From Marinomonas aquimarina (GTDB lineage Bacteria > Pseudomonadota > Gammaproteobacteria > Pseudomonadales > Marinomonadaceae), in the NCBI RefSeq assembly GCF_900089755.1, contig NZ_FLOC01000002.1, positions 284,635-348,634 on the forward strand: a stretch of DNA of 64,000 bases, in the 5' to 3' direction. The notes under the pieces were generated by a model. It was not told the origin of the DNA. It saw only the letters and a list, made by a program, of their open reading frames with translations, and did not search any database. Positions 26,982 to 36,807 of the stretch are shown one piece after another (the stretch's first letter is position 1; every line of letters starts with the position of its first letter). The position numbers and the translations under genes were made by a program.

Positions 26982-28031
26982 TCAGGCATTGCTAAGCTCG
27001 CCTTCTGCTACCACGCAGTTACGCCCTTGGCGCTTAGCACAATACATACGTTGGTCGGCAATCACGATCAACTCACTGCTACTGGACACTTCCTCATTGA
27101 TCGCCACCCCAATACTCACTGTAATCGCAATGTCACGCTCATCGAGGCAAAAGGCTTGCTGCGCGACGGTTGCACGAATGCGCTCCGCATGGGCCATCAG
27201 CGAAGCCTTATCTCCCGCCAACAAGATACAAAACTCCTCTCCGCCATGACGAAACAACTGATACTGAGGCGACATATTCTGAATGCGCTCGGTTAATTGT
27301 CGCAGTAACTCATCCCCCACATCATGGCCATAACTGTCATTCACTTTTTTAAAATGATCAATATCGATCATCATCAAGCCGAATAGAGTATGACTTTTCA
27401 AGAAGTTGGCTAAGTATTGTTTAAACGCCAAACGATTTTTCACGCCGGTTAAGGTATCTGTCATCGCAAGATTCACTAGGTCGCCTTCAATGCGACGACG
27501 ATTGCGCTCATAGACATGAGAGATTCCCATAATACACAGATAGCAAAAGAAGAAATTCAGACGTGTTGAAACCGTATTTTGGTACCCTTCTGCCTCGACT
27601 TTGAGGGTTAGAATAATCAGCATTAACACTAAGGTAATCAGGGAAACCGACAGCCCTACTCGGATACCAAGGGTGAGATAACACAAAATCGGCAGGAACA
27701 TCGGCCAGACAATCAAGGCATTACTGAGCGGGCGGCTCCACACGGCATAGCTAACCAATAAGCAGAACAACAATAAATACACATATTGCTGCCAGGTAAT
27801 TTTCGGCCATTTTTTTACATGAAAAAAAATATAAATGGAGAAGCCAGTCAGCACGACTTCAGCCACTGCGAGATACAGTGCATTGCTATTAAAAAAGAAA
27901 TTCCAGATCGCCAGCAAACCAGCCAATATACCAAGGATCAAACATAAGCCTTGCCATACTTTATCGCGTAAGCGCTTGCTTATGGAAATATCTACATCTT
28001 GCACATTACCACTCCAAGCAAAGTCTCTCAT
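26982..28031 (-). CDS. Membrane-bound diguanylate cyclase (GGDEF)
   Basis: A 349-residue protein with about six membrane helices in the first 185 residues and a C-terminal GGDEF domain. The active site reads HGGEEF (GGEEF class), with MTDTLTGVKNRLAF and IDIDHFKKVNDSYGHDVGD conserved ahead of it. The RxxD inhibitory site is missing (MSPQ at that place), so feedback inhibition by c-di-GMP is not expected through the usual route. No EAL domain is present. It probably makes c-di-GMP under control of a membrane sensor without a known ligand. It is transcribed on its own, just upstream of the binding-protein pair. Confidence 0.92.
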   Translation of the reverse strand: MRDFAWSGNVQDVDISISKRLRDKVWQGLCLILGILAGLLAIWNFFFNSNALYLAVAEVVLTGFSIYIFFHVKKWPKITWQQYVYLLLFCLLVSYAVWSRPLSNALIVWPMFLPILCYLTLGIRVGLSVSLITLVLMLIILTLKVEAEGYQNTVSTRLNFFFCYLCIMGISHVYERNRRRIEGDLVNLAMTDTLTGVKNRLAFKQYLANFLKSHTLFGLMMIDIDHFKKVNDSYGHDVGDELLRQLTERIQNMSPQYQLFRHGGEEFCILLAGDKASLMAHAERIRATVAQQAFCLDERDIAITVSIGVAINEEVSSSSELIVIADQRMYCAKRQGRNCVVAEGELSNA

Positions 28032-28123
28032 TGAATGGGCTATCGTTCATTTGCTCCATGTAATAAATCCATAATACTCGCCCTCCCTAATAAAGCAATT
28101 TATTAACTAGCGCTTTAGAGACA

Positions 28124-28156
28124 AGAAAGCCCCAAGTCAAAAACTTGAGGCTTTCT
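28124..28156 (-). terminator. Terminator of the dCache chemoreceptor gene
   Basis: A 14-bp stem with one mismatch (arms 28124-28137 and 28143-28156) lies 22 bases beyond the chemoreceptor stop on the minus strand. Confidence 0.7.
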
Positions 28157-28178
28157 AAATCACGGCTATAAGGAAGCC

Positions 28179-30134
28179 TTATTGGCTTGATTTAAAACGG
28201 CTAACCATGTTTTGCAGTTCATTGGCCAGTTCATTCAGTGAAGCAGCAGTATGGGAAACCTGTGACGCAAGGTCATTGGATTCATTGGCACCGTCATGAA
28301 TCACCAACACATTGTTGTTGATTTCTTCGGCTACCAGATGCTGTTCCTCTGCCGAGGCACTGATCTGGATCATCATATCCTTGATCGTCAGTACCGAAGC
28401 CAAAATCTGCTCAAACACTTGGTAAGTCTGTGCCGCCAGTTCTACCGAGCTGTTTGCTACCGTGACACTGTTTTCCATTTTACCGGCAACGATATTGGTT
28501 TGCTGCTGCAAGCGTGTCAGCAATTTATCAATTTCATCGGTGGACTCAGAGGTACGACCCGCCAGTGTACGTACTTCATCCGCCACCACTGCAAATCCAC
28601 GCCCCTGTTCGCCGGCACGAGCGGCCTCAATGGCGGCGTTCAATGCCAACAGGTTAGTTTGTTCCGCGATGGCTTTGATGGTGTCCAAAATCCCTACGAT
28701 ATTGTTCGACTCTTGCTCGAGGGTCACCATGGATTCATTGGAGCTGTTAATCTCAGATTCCAATTTATGTAAGGAGTCCATGGTTTGCTGAATCAGACGG
28801 TTACCTTCTTGAACCTGTTGCTCACTGTGCTCTGCTGATGCGGCTGCGGAGCTGCAGTTAGAAGCCACTTCATTGGCGGTCGCCACCATCTCATTGAACG
28901 CTGTCGATAGATGGTCAACCGAATTGGCCTGCTTCATGACAATGCCGCTTAAGTCAGCAGACAAGGTTTCCGAGTTGTGAGCCACCTTACCGATATCATT
29001 ACAAGAGTTTTTCGTACGACCAACGATACTGTCGATGGATTCGACAAACTGGTTGAAGGCTTTGGCCATTTGACCCGATTCATCCTTCGATGAGTCGTCT
29101 AGACGCTGTGTCAGATCTCCTTCACCTTGACTGATATCGGTTAAACGTTCAGCCATAACTTTCACTGGCTTAATCACTACCGACGCTAAGAAAGAGCCAA
29201 TGGCAATAAAGATCACCACCATAATGATCGAGATAATCACAATATTCGTAATCAGGCTGTTAGCCTGCGCATAGACCACACTGCTGGGAATCAGACCAAT
29301 AAATTTCCAATCCAAAGCTTTAGAAGTGTAAACACGAGCAAACCACTCTTCACCATCAATGGTCAGTGTTTGAATCTCATCACTTTCCTTCAGGCTAGCA
29401 TATGGATGCGAGGCATCAGCAATGTCTTTAAAGTTGTTTTCTGGGTCAGCCGGATCCGCCAAAATGGTGTTCGTGTCTTCTACCATCACCACATAGCCTT
29501 CACCGCCGAACTTCACCGTCGCCAACAATTCGGTTAACTTTTTCAAGGTGACATCTACGCCAACCACACCCACAGCACCATCTTTGCCTTCGAAACGTTG
29601 TAGATAATCAACCAACGGGGCACCAGTAAAACTATCGCGGTACGCCGGAATTCGAGTCGGCTTGGTGGCATTGATAGATTGCTTGTACCAACCTTTTTCC
29701 GTTGGGTCATAGTTGGCACCACTGTTACCATGAGGCCACTGTAGATAACCTTTATCCGCAGTACCTACCCAGATATAAGCAAGGTCTGGGTGCGTTTCAC
29801 CAAAATCTTCGAACAAAGCAAAAGCCGCCTGCTCCTCTGGCGAATTAGACTCTGGCGTCATTTTTTTAACTGGCTGATTGGCGTAGCTTTCAATACTCCC
29901 AGGTGTAATATTTTTCACTGCATCAGAACGGGCGAAAAACGCCGTATTTTCAGCAAGGTTATTCAAATACATGGAAAACAATGTATCCACGTAAAAAATT
30001 TCCGACTTGCTTTGGTTGCCGAACTTATCAACGGCATCTGTTCGCACACTGCTAATAATGACTAACGACACCAGCAATACGGGCAAAATTACCCCTGCTG
30101 CAACCAGTGCAATGATCTTTGCACGAACCGTCAT
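28179..30134 (-). CDS. Methyl-accepting chemotaxis protein with dCache sensor
   Basis: A 651-residue chemoreceptor. The ATG at 30134 starts the first membrane helix ([20 protein letters not shown]) and has gtgagg upstream; a frame extending to 30317 would put 61 non-membrane residues ahead of the helix and is rejected. A periplasmic double-Cache domain spans about 35-280, then a second helix, HAMP and the signalling domain with [20 protein letters not shown]. The amino-acid-sensing dCache pattern is recognisable ([22 protein letters not shown]), but the conserved Arg two residues before WY is Lys. Amino acids are the likely ligands, with reservations. Confidence 0.92.
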   Translation of the reverse strand: MTVRAKIIALVAAGVILPVLLVSLVIISSVRTDAVDKFGNQSKSEIFYVDTLFSMYLNNLAENTAFFARSDAVKNITPGSIESYANQPVKKMTPESNSPEEQAAFALFEDFGETHPDLAYIWVGTADKGYLQWPHGNSGANYDPTEKGWYKQSINATKPTRIPAYRDSFTGAPLVDYLQRFEGKDGAVGVVGVDVTLKKLTELLATVKFGGEGYVVMVEDTNTILADPADPENNFKDIADASHPYASLKESDEIQTLTIDGEEWFARVYTSKALDWKFIGLIPSSVVYAQANSLITNIVIISIIMVVIFIAIGSFLASVVIKPVKVMAERLTDISQGEGDLTQRLDDSSKDESGQMAKAFNQFVESIDSIVGRTKNSCNDIGKVAHNSETLSADLSGIVMKQANSVDHLSTAFNEMVATANEVASNCSSAAASAEHSEQQVQEGNRLIQQTMDSLHKLESEINSSNESMVTLEQESNNIVGILDTIKAIAEQTNLLALNAAIEAARAGEQGRGFAVVADEVRTLAGRTSESTDEIDKLLTRLQQQTNIVAGKMENSVTVANSSVELAAQTYQVFEQILASVLTIKDMMIQISASAEEQHLVAEEINNNVLVIHDGANESNDLASQVSHTAASLNELANELQNMVSRFKSSQ

Positions 30135-30627
30135 GTTTACCTCACAAAAAGCTTTTAGGGTTGTTCCCCAATTATTAGAATAAATTATCTGACCAATGCA
30201 CTCTCGATTGCATTTACCCATTTGATCAGACAGTTGCTCTATACATCCTTGTAACTTGTTAAGTTCAAACGGCAATACTCGTGTGCCGTTTGAACTCCAT
30301 AACTCAATTCTGACCAATTAAACCACAACTAAATTAGCTTTAGCTTAATTAAAGACAGAATTCCCCCCTTTGCAGAATCATCTCGCTAAGGATTGATTTG
30401 GATCGCATGAAAAAACTGCTATTTCTGAACTCTCAGTCACACTCGCTCCATAAGTGTATGCAAAGAGCTCTATATTTGCTGAGTTTAGACGATCAAATCA
30501 CGTTATTTTTATTGCAAAAATGTACTGATATGAAACGACAAGTAACTTTTATACTTCCTTTTAAGGCAATGCTGCCGATGACATAGCACGATCAGAGGCG
30601 ACCCCCATTAAGGCTATATATGAGTTC

Positions 30628-30693
30628 AAACAGGTGAGATCCGTAATCCACTTTGCGTTATTACGATGAGATCTTTGCATGAGTCACCTGTTT
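30628..30693. repeat. Nested inverted repeat in intergenic region
   Basis: The outer arms aaacaggtga (30628-30637) and tcacctgttt (30684-30693) are perfectly complementary. Inside them cgtaat and attacg form a second stem. The whole can fold into a branched stem, which could be a small RNA, an operator or a relic of a mobile element. Confidence 0.4.
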
Positions 30694-30875
30694 AAAGTCA
30701 GGTAACGCATTTGCACAATGGGGCATCATAAATGCAGAACCATTATCTACGTTTATAGACTTAACCCTTAGTTCTCAACCAATTAGCGATGCATATCGAT
30801 TACGTATTAGGCACTACTTATAAAAAAAATACGTGCTTAAAGCAACATATTATTGCCTGGTAGCGACAGCGCATG

Positions 30876-30908
30876 CCAAATAGCGCTACTTATCTGAGCG
30901 CTATTTGG
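30876..30908. terminator. Strong hairpin downstream of the hypothetical gene
   Basis: A perfect 12-bp inverted repeat (ccaaatagcgct/agcgctatttgg, nine-base loop) lies just past the stop of the minus-strand gene at 30926. It lacks a T-tract, so it may be a terminator or a stabilising 3' structure. Confidence 0.5.
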
Positions 30909-30925
30909 TGGCCTGCTGGGCGTAT

Positions 30926-31513
30926 TTAAACGCGGAAGGTATAGGTTAAAATATCCGCCACCTTACGGTCGATCTCAATCCCTGCGGCGGCAATATCCTC
31001 TCGCGTTACTTGGTAAAGCAGAGGCTTCATGTCACGTAATTTGACGATGGCTTTCGGGTCCTCTGTTAATAACACCGCCACATACGAAAACGCATCGTAG
31101 TAAGCAAAGCCATTATCTTTGAGAGCATTTAAGTAAGAATCCAGTGTTTCCTCACCAAACACTTGCTTGATGGCTGTCACCGCACCATAAATGGCCGTTC
31201 CTTCACTTAACGCGGTGGCGTTGGCTTGCGTGTCTTTGCCCAGTGGATATAAGGCACGGACCAATACCTGAATCAGGTCCGCTAGCAACATGACATCATT
31301 GGTAAAACTGCGGGCTGGCATCTGAATACGGTAATGGTAGGGCTGCTCGGTTGAATCAAACACCAACTCAGGTTTGGCCACATCCGCGTCGACAACAAAG
31401 CCTTGGAATTGCGCTTGTTCAAAAGCAGGACCAAATAGGAACTCCACCGCGGGCAACCACGCCTGACGAATTTTCTCTAATTTCTGAACCTGTGTTAGCT
31501 GAGACTCGGACAC
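30926..31513 (-). CDS. Hypothetical soluble protein
   Basis: A 195-residue protein that I do not recognise. There is no signal peptide and no membrane segment. It is acidic and largely helical, opening MSESQLTQVQKLEKIRQAWL, with a short beta-rich part (HYRIQMPARSFTNDVMLLAD) and an ALSEGTAIYGAVTAIKQVFGE helix that is conserved-looking. The SEG motif slightly recalls metallopeptidase helices, but no HExxH is present. The gene has normal codon use and a hairpin after it, so it is very likely real. It sits alone between a chemoreceptor and the cobalamin cluster, about 125 bases upstream of the cbiX stop. Confidence 0.7.
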   Translation of the reverse strand: MSESQLTQVQKLEKIRQAWLPAVEFLFGPAFEQAQFQGFVVDADVAKPELVFDSTEQPYHYRIQMPARSFTNDVMLLADLIQVLVRALYPLGKDTQANATALSEGTAIYGAVTAIKQVFGEETLDSYLNALKDNGFAYYDAFSYVAVLLTEDPKAIVKLRDMKPLLYQVTREDIAAAGIEIDRKVADILTYTFRV

Positions 31514-31638
31514 CTGACTACCCCATTAATTTATGACATTACGTCGTGCTAGCAAGCCGACGTTTCTGGACAGGAACCATACCACAGTGTGACGCTTTGC
31601 GACTAGAAGCCCCACCTAAGCGGCAGGGCTGAGAAAGG

Positions 31639-32883
31639 TTATCGCTGGTGCGCCTGTGCTGTCTTGCTGCAATCCCCTGTAATACGCTGCTTTTCTTGCG
31701 CTAGAATGTCATCGGTAAACTGGCCCATAAAGCAACAACAGATGCCTTCCCCAATCATGGTTCGTGGCCCCATTGGGTGGCCAATATGTTGGTACACCCC
31801 ATGGTGGTGATGGTGTCCATCACCGTGAGAATGGCCGTGCGAGTGCCCATGATGATGGTGACCATGTGCATGATCATGGCTATGGGAGTGGTCGTGGCTG
31901 TGGACGTGACCATGTGAATGATCTACGGCTTGGACTGCGCCAAAGGTCATTACATGCTTTTGATCTGACTCTGACAGGCCTTGCGTGTCGTCTTCAGGAT
32001 CCACGTATTCCGCGTGATGATGGTGTACATCCACTTCCCCCGCAGCCAGACGACGTTTGAAAGAATTCATCAGCGTCTCATCAACACGGTTAGCCAATGA
32101 ACCATCCATGATTTCCTTGACGCGATTCTCAAACGCATCAATCACGCGCTCATGATCACTCAGGTAATGAGCTTGAATAAATTCGATGCCAGGGTTCTCT
32201 TGCGCTACCTTGTCGACATAGCCTTGAATACGCTTAATCAAACGACCGGTAAACAGGAAGTAAGGCGCCACCACGATACGCTTAAAACCAAGCTTGACCA
32301 GCTTCTCAAGACCGACACCGACAGAAGGATAGGTCACCCCCGAATAAACCGTGTCGGCCCAGCCAAAGCCCATGTTTTCGTTGACGATACGCGTCAACTT
32401 CGCCGCTTCCGCGTTGGCTGCGGTATCCGATGTGCCACGGCCGACCACCACTAACATGGTATCGTACAGTTCATCCGGTGGGTTGTTTGGATCTAAGCCA
32501 AGCGATTCGTAAATACGCGCTTGGAAGGCTTCAATCATGTCCTCTTGCAGACCCAGCTCACGGCCATAGTGCACCTCTAAACCGTCATTCTTTTCTTGAT
32601 AGGTGGTCAACACGGATGGGATATCATTCTTAGCGTGGGTGGCCGCAAACAACATGCCTGGAATGGCGTAAATATCCTTTACGCCCTGTTTAATCAGACT
32701 GTTTAGACCCATATGAATGTTCGGTGCCGAAAACTCAAGGAAACCGTATTCAACCGGCAAATCAGGGAAGCGGGCTTTCAGTCCTTCGGCCACCAAGCCA
32801 AATTCACGTTCTGCATCCTTGTCGCGGCTACCATGGCCACAAATCATTATGCCTTGCTTTTTTACTGGGGTTGAATGATTCAT
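31639..32883 (-). CDS. cbiX: Sirohydrochlorin cobaltochelatase CbiX (long form, His-rich tail)
   Basis: CbiX inserts cobalt into sirohydrochlorin at the start of the early-cobalt (anaerobic) cobalamin route. This 414-residue long form has two CbiX halves: GHGSRDKDAEREF with the catalytic His near the N terminus, LFAATHAKNDIP, and a second half starting MLVVVGRGTSD. The C terminus carries a very His-rich stretch (about residues 320-368, alternating H, S, G, D), a likely metal store. It ends with GEGICCCFMGQF, a Cys triplet unlike the MxCxxC iron-sulfur motif of Bacillus CbiX. It is the last gene of a cluster containing cobN, which belongs to the late-cobalt route; see findings. Confidence 0.9.
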   Translation of the reverse strand: MNHSTPVKKQGIMICGHGSRDKDAEREFGLVAEGLKARFPDLPVEYGFLEFSAPNIHMGLNSLIKQGVKDIYAIPGMLFAATHAKNDIPSVLTTYQEKNDGLEVHYGRELGLQEDMIEAFQARIYESLGLDPNNPPDELYDTMLVVVGRGTSDTAANAEAAKLTRIVNENMGFGWADTVYSGVTYPSVGVGLEKLVKLGFKRIVVAPYFLFTGRLIKRIQGYVDKVAQENPGIEFIQAHYLSDHERVIDAFENRVKEIMDGSLANRVDETLMNSFKRRLAAGEVDVHHHHAEYVDPEDDTQGLSESDQKHVMTFGAVQAVDHSHGHVHSHDHSHSHDHAHGHHHHGHSHGHSHGDGHHHHHGVYQHIGHPMGPRTMIGEGICCCFMGQFTDDILAQEKQRITGDCSKTAQAHQR

Positions 32884-32946
32884 ATCTCTCCTTGGATAAA
32901 GTCACGCTATAAGCGTTTATATTAAGGGTCAATCCGCTCGATAGGA

Positions 32947-35900
32947 TTAGCGACCTTGCGTTTCTTGGCGCTGATCCATCTCGAGTAATAAGGATTGGAT
33001 TTTGTCTTGGTAGTCCCCTGGCTCGGACCACATGCCACGTTGAATGGCTTCGAGTAGTCGTTCGGCCATTTCTAATTGTGCATCGGGATTATTACGCTGC
33101 ATAAAATCTTGATTCACTGGGTCCAGTAGTAAGCTGTCCGTCACCTGCTGGTATTGATAATCGGCAATCAGGTCAGTTGTGGCATCGTAGGCAAACAGAT
33201 AATCCACCGTCGCCGTCATCTCAAATGCACCTTTGTAACCGTGCTCTTGCATCGCGCCAATCCATTTCGGGTTCAGTACACGACCACGAATCACACGGTT
33301 CAGTTCTTCTTTTAAGGTGCGCACTTTAGGCTGACTCGGATTGGAGTGATCATTGTGATACACGCTGGGGGCTTGGCCGCTAAACTGGGTCACGGCATTG
33401 GTCATGCCACCTTGGAATTGATAATAATCATCTGAGTCAAGCAGGTCGTGTTCACGGTTATCCTGGTTTTGTACTACCGCTTGTAATTGACCAAGACGGT
33501 TAGCAAACGCTTGCTTCGCTTCGACGCCATCACGCAAGCCACCATCGTAGGCATAGCCGCCCCAATTCAAATAGGCTTCGGCAAGATCCGCTTGGCTATC
33601 CCAGCAGCGCTCATCAATTAACCCCTGTAGCCCTGCGCCATAGGCACCTGGCTTACTACCAAACACACGATAGGAAGCTTGTCGTGTTGCTTCTTGTTCG
33701 TTTAATCCTTGGCTTAACAGTGCTTGCTTACGGGATTCCACGTTGGCGCGAATGGTATTGCCCTTACCCGGCTCTTCAAATTCAGCAATGGCTTGTACCG
33801 CGGCATCATAGAGCCGCATCACATTAGCAAAGGCATCGCGGAAGAAGCCAGACACCCGCAAGGTGACATCCACTCGTGGTCGACCAAGTTGCATACAAGA
33901 TAACACTTCAAAGTCGGTCACACGGTTGGAGCCTGGGGCCCAGATCGGTCGTACGCCCATTAGGGCGAAAGCTTGAGCAATATCATCCCCGCCGGTACGC
34001 ATGGTGGCGGTGCCCCACACCGACAAACCCAAGTTAGTGGGGTAATCGCCATGCTCCTGTAGATGGCGCATCACCAAGGCTTCAGCAGACTTTTGCCCAA
34101 TCGCCCAAGCGGCAGGCGAGGGAATCGCACGATTATCCACCGAGAAGAAATTACGCCCAGTGGGTAAGGTATCCAAGCGACCGCGCGTCGGAGCGCCACT
34201 CGGCCCCGGTGGAATAAACTGCCCTGACAAACCTTTTAGCAACGCATCAATTTCATCGTGAGCGCTTTGCTCCAGAGCTTTGGCCAAGGTCTGCTTAGCA
34301 TGGGCCAATAAGGCGTAAGTGCTGGGCAATTGCCGACTATCAATCGGCTGTTGCTTGATTAGCGAAGTAAGTACTAACTCTTTGGCAAACAGTTCCAAGC
34401 GCTCTTTGGTATCCGCATGGGTGCGCCATGCTTGATTAGACACATGCGATAACAGCTCAGGTTTTACACTTTGCCAAACCGCGCGGTTCGCTTCCATTGG
34501 ATCAAAGTCAGGCTCATCAATACCCAGATCTTTCACCAAGGCATGCAAAATGCCCATACTGGTAACACTTGAACCACGTGGAAGACGCAAAAGTGCGACT
34601 AATGTATCGGCTAGCTTGTTCTGTTCTGGCAGCTCGCCAAGGCGATGTAAGCCATGGCGAATCTGCGACTCTTTGATTTCACAGAGGTAAGCATCGAGCC
34701 CCTCCAGCACCGAGTCGTCATCGCCTGCCTGCACACCCGCCAGTTCTTCCAGCAAATGGCTACTTTTCACTTTTTCTAGAATCGAGTCACGCAGCCAGGC
34801 TTCGCGGCGGGTATCCATGCCTAGGGCTTGATAATACTCGTCGACCAGGGTTTCCAGCTCGGCCATATCGCCGTAGCTTTCGGCTCGAGTCATGGGAGGC
34901 ATTAAGTGGTCGATGATCACAGCTTGAGTACGGCGCTTGGCCTGCGCGCCCTCCCCTGGGTCATTGACGATAAACGGATAGAAATGCGGCGTGGGCCCCA
35001 TGGCGATATCCGGCCAGCAACGCTCAGACAAGGCCGTGCCTTTACCTGGTAACCACTCTAAGTTGCCATGCTTGCCCACATGGACAATCGCATCCACTTG
35101 ATAGACATGACGTAGCCAAAAGTAATAAGCCAAATAGCTGTGGGGCGGAATCAAATCCGGGTCGTGATAGTTGGCCGCCAAATCTAAATTAAAGCCCCGA
35201 GCAGGCTGAATGCCAACAAAGGTCTTACCTAAACGAATCCCAGCTAACATCATGCGCCATTCGCCATCGACGGCGCGGCATTTATGATCGTCTTCCGGTG
35301 GCCCCCAGCGATCCCAAACCGCGTTTTGCGCGTCGAGCGGCAATTGATAAAAATGTGTTAAATAATCATTGAGACTCAGACTTTGCCAACAACCACGTTG
35401 ATGCAGGGTATTAGGGTTATTGGTGACCGCGCCCAATAAAGCCTCAATCAAAGCATTGCCCTCTTCAGGTACGTCTTCGATCGGATAACCCGCCTGCTCT
35501 AAAGCACGTAATAGATTCACACTGGAAGCCGGCGTATCCAACCCCACCCCATTGCCAATGCGGCCATCTTTGGTGGGGTAATTGGCAAGGATAAAAGCAA
35601 CACGCTTTTCAGCATTCGGCAAAGCATGCAAACGCGCATAGCGCTTGGCAAGCTGTGCCACAAACGTCGCTCGCTCCGCATGAAGCTCATAACGCAATAA
35701 ATCAATCTGCGCCTGCTCGTGAAAATGAGACAGGGCTTTAAAGCTCACCGCCCGGGTGATCACACGACCATCCATTTCCGGTAAAACGATCTGCATCGCC
35801 ACATCACGACTGCGAAGGCCTTGGCTTTGTGCTTGCCAGTCTTCTTCGGTGCTGCCCGATAAAATCAGCTGCAATACGGGTAACGGATGTTCAAACGCCG

Positions 35901-36795
35901 ATTGAAAATCGGTGGGCTCAGACGCCAGATCAGGACTGCCAGCTCGGTTTGCCGAAAAGCCGGTGCAGTTCACAATCAGCGTCGCTTGTGAACGCTCAAT
36001 CAGGGTATTCACCAACTCGAGACTGAGTGGATCTTTCAAGGATGTTAAAGCGACTTCTAGCGCTACGACGCCCTGCTCAAGCAAGATATTCGACAGGTCC
36101 GAAAACACCTGAGTGTTGCCACTTTGAAAATGAGAGCGGTAATAGAGCACCAAGCCAACCGGATGGCCTTGCTGCAACGCGGCTTGATAATGACGCTGCC
36201 AAGACTGCAGATCGCTCGCTTTACCGTCGAGCACCATCAGCGCGTTGGGGATGGCAATCGGCTCCAGCCAATTATCTTCGCCTATGAAATAGTGATGATC
36301 TAAGAAACGAAACAGATTCTCGGCATTGGCTTCCCCTCCTTCACGCAAATAACGCCAGACACGTTGCACGCTAGTTTGATCTGCCGAGGACGCCTGCATA
36401 ATGTCAGGATCGGCACTGTCATCCCCAGGCACAATGATTAGATGACGATTGCGTTTGGCTTTCGCCCAAGCCTGCAGACGTTCAAAGCCATAGGGCCAGT
36501 AATGCTGGCCGCCTAGCAAAGACAGCACCACCACTTGAGCACGGCCTTTTTGTGTGGGCTTATCTAAAACAGCGTCTTCGTAGAGATCATAGGCAGCCGG
36601 TTTGACCAATTGCATCCAGTTGGCCAAACGTACACGTGGAGAGTCGTCCCCTTGCCAAGCATCTAATGCTCGGCCTAGGGCACTTAACAGCGAGTCGGCA
36701 GCCGCCAACACAATGATGTCAGCAGGGCTTTGCCCCAAATCGATGATGCCTTCATCGTCAACAAAGCCACCCGGTTTGGCTGCCAATAAATGCAC
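32947..36795 (-). CDS. cobN: Cobaltochelatase subunit CobN
   Basis: CobN is the large subunit of the ATP-dependent cobaltochelatase that inserts cobalt into hydrogenobyrinate a,c-diamide in the aerobic pathway. The 1282-residue length is usual. The N terminus reads MHLLAAKPGGFVDDEGI, and the core has motifs of the CobN/BchH/ChlH family such as VHVGKHGNLEWLPGKGTALS, GPTPHFYPFIVNDPGEGAQAKRRTQAV and NKWIGAMQ-like NPKWIGAMQEHGYKGAFE. CobS/CobT or ChlI/ChlD-type partner subunits are not in the window and must be elsewhere. The gene lies 12 bases after cobW and 63 bases before cbiX. Confidence 0.95.
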   Translation of the reverse strand: MHLLAAKPGGFVDDEGIIDLGQSPADIIVLAAADSLLSALGRALDAWQGDDSPRVRLANWMQLVKPAAYDLYEDAVLDKPTQKGRAQVVVLSLLGGQHYWPYGFERLQAWAKAKRNRHLIIVPGDDSADPDIMQASSADQTSVQRVWRYLREGGEANAENLFRFLDHHYFIGEDNWLEPIAIPNALMVLDGKASDLQSWQRHYQAALQQGHPVGLVLYYRSHFQSGNTQVFSDLSNILLEQGVVALEVALTSLKDPLSLELVNTLIERSQATLIVNCTGFSANRAGSPDLASEPTDFQSAFEHPLPVLQLILSGSTEEDWQAQSQGLRSRDVAMQIVLPEMDGRVITRAVSFKALSHFHEQAQIDLLRYELHAERATFVAQLAKRYARLHALPNAEKRVAFILANYPTKDGRIGNGVGLDTPASSVNLLRALEQAGYPIEDVPEEGNALIEALLGAVTNNPNTLHQRGCWQSLSLNDYLTHFYQLPLDAQNAVWDRWGPPEDDHKCRAVDGEWRMMLAGIRLGKTFVGIQPARGFNLDLAANYHDPDLIPPHSYLAYYFWLRHVYQVDAIVHVGKHGNLEWLPGKGTALSERCWPDIAMGPTPHFYPFIVNDPGEGAQAKRRTQAVIIDHLMPPMTRAESYGDMAELETLVDEYYQALGMDTRREAWLRDSILEKVKSSHLLEELAGVQAGDDDSVLEGLDAYLCEIKESQIRHGLHRLGELPEQNKLADTLVALLRLPRGSSVTSMGILHALVKDLGIDEPDFDPMEANRAVWQSVKPELLSHVSNQAWRTHADTKERLELFAKELVLTSLIKQQPIDSRQLPSTYALLAHAKQTLAKALEQSAHDEIDALLKGLSGQFIPPGPSGAPTRGRLDTLPTGRNFFSVDNRAIPSPAAWAIGQKSAEALVMRHLQEHGDYPTNLGLSVWGTATMRTGGDDIAQAFALMGVRPIWAPGSNRVTDFEVLSCMQLGRPRVDVTLRVSGFFRDAFANVMRLYDAAVQAIAEFEEPGKGNTIRANVESRKQALLSQGLNEQEATRQASYRVFGSKPGAYGAGLQGLIDERCWDSQADLAEAYLNWGGYAYDGGLRDGVEAKQAFANRLGQLQAVVQNQDNREHDLLDSDDYYQFQGGMTNAVTQFSGQAPSVYHNDHSNPSQPKVRTLKEELNRVIRGRVLNPKWIGAMQEHGYKGAFEMTATVDYLFAYDATTDLIADYQYQQVTDSLLLDPVNQDFMQRNNPDAQLEMAERLLEAIQRGMWSEPGDYQDKIQSLLLEMDQRQETQGR

Positions 36796-36807
36796 AGTAT
36801 TACTCGC

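Larger units (their letters stand above)
30135..30925. other. Long AT-rich intergenic region
   Basis: Nearly 800 bases without a credible gene. The proximal 180 bases are the promoter and leader of the dCache chemoreceptor. A 62-codon frame at 30398-30586 has no family resemblance and a codon mix unlike its neighbours. Further on are a nested inverted-repeat structure (30628-30693) and a strong hairpin (30876-30908), annotated separately. Confidence 0.6.

Noticed and set aside
30398..30586. 62-codon open frame on the plus strand
   Set aside because: No family resemblance, no good ribosome site, and it lies in AT-rich intergenic DNA with odd codon use.
31764..32060. Plus-strand open frame rich in G, H and D opposite the CbiX tail
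   Set aside because: It is the antisense of the His-rich codons of cbiX and is not a gene.
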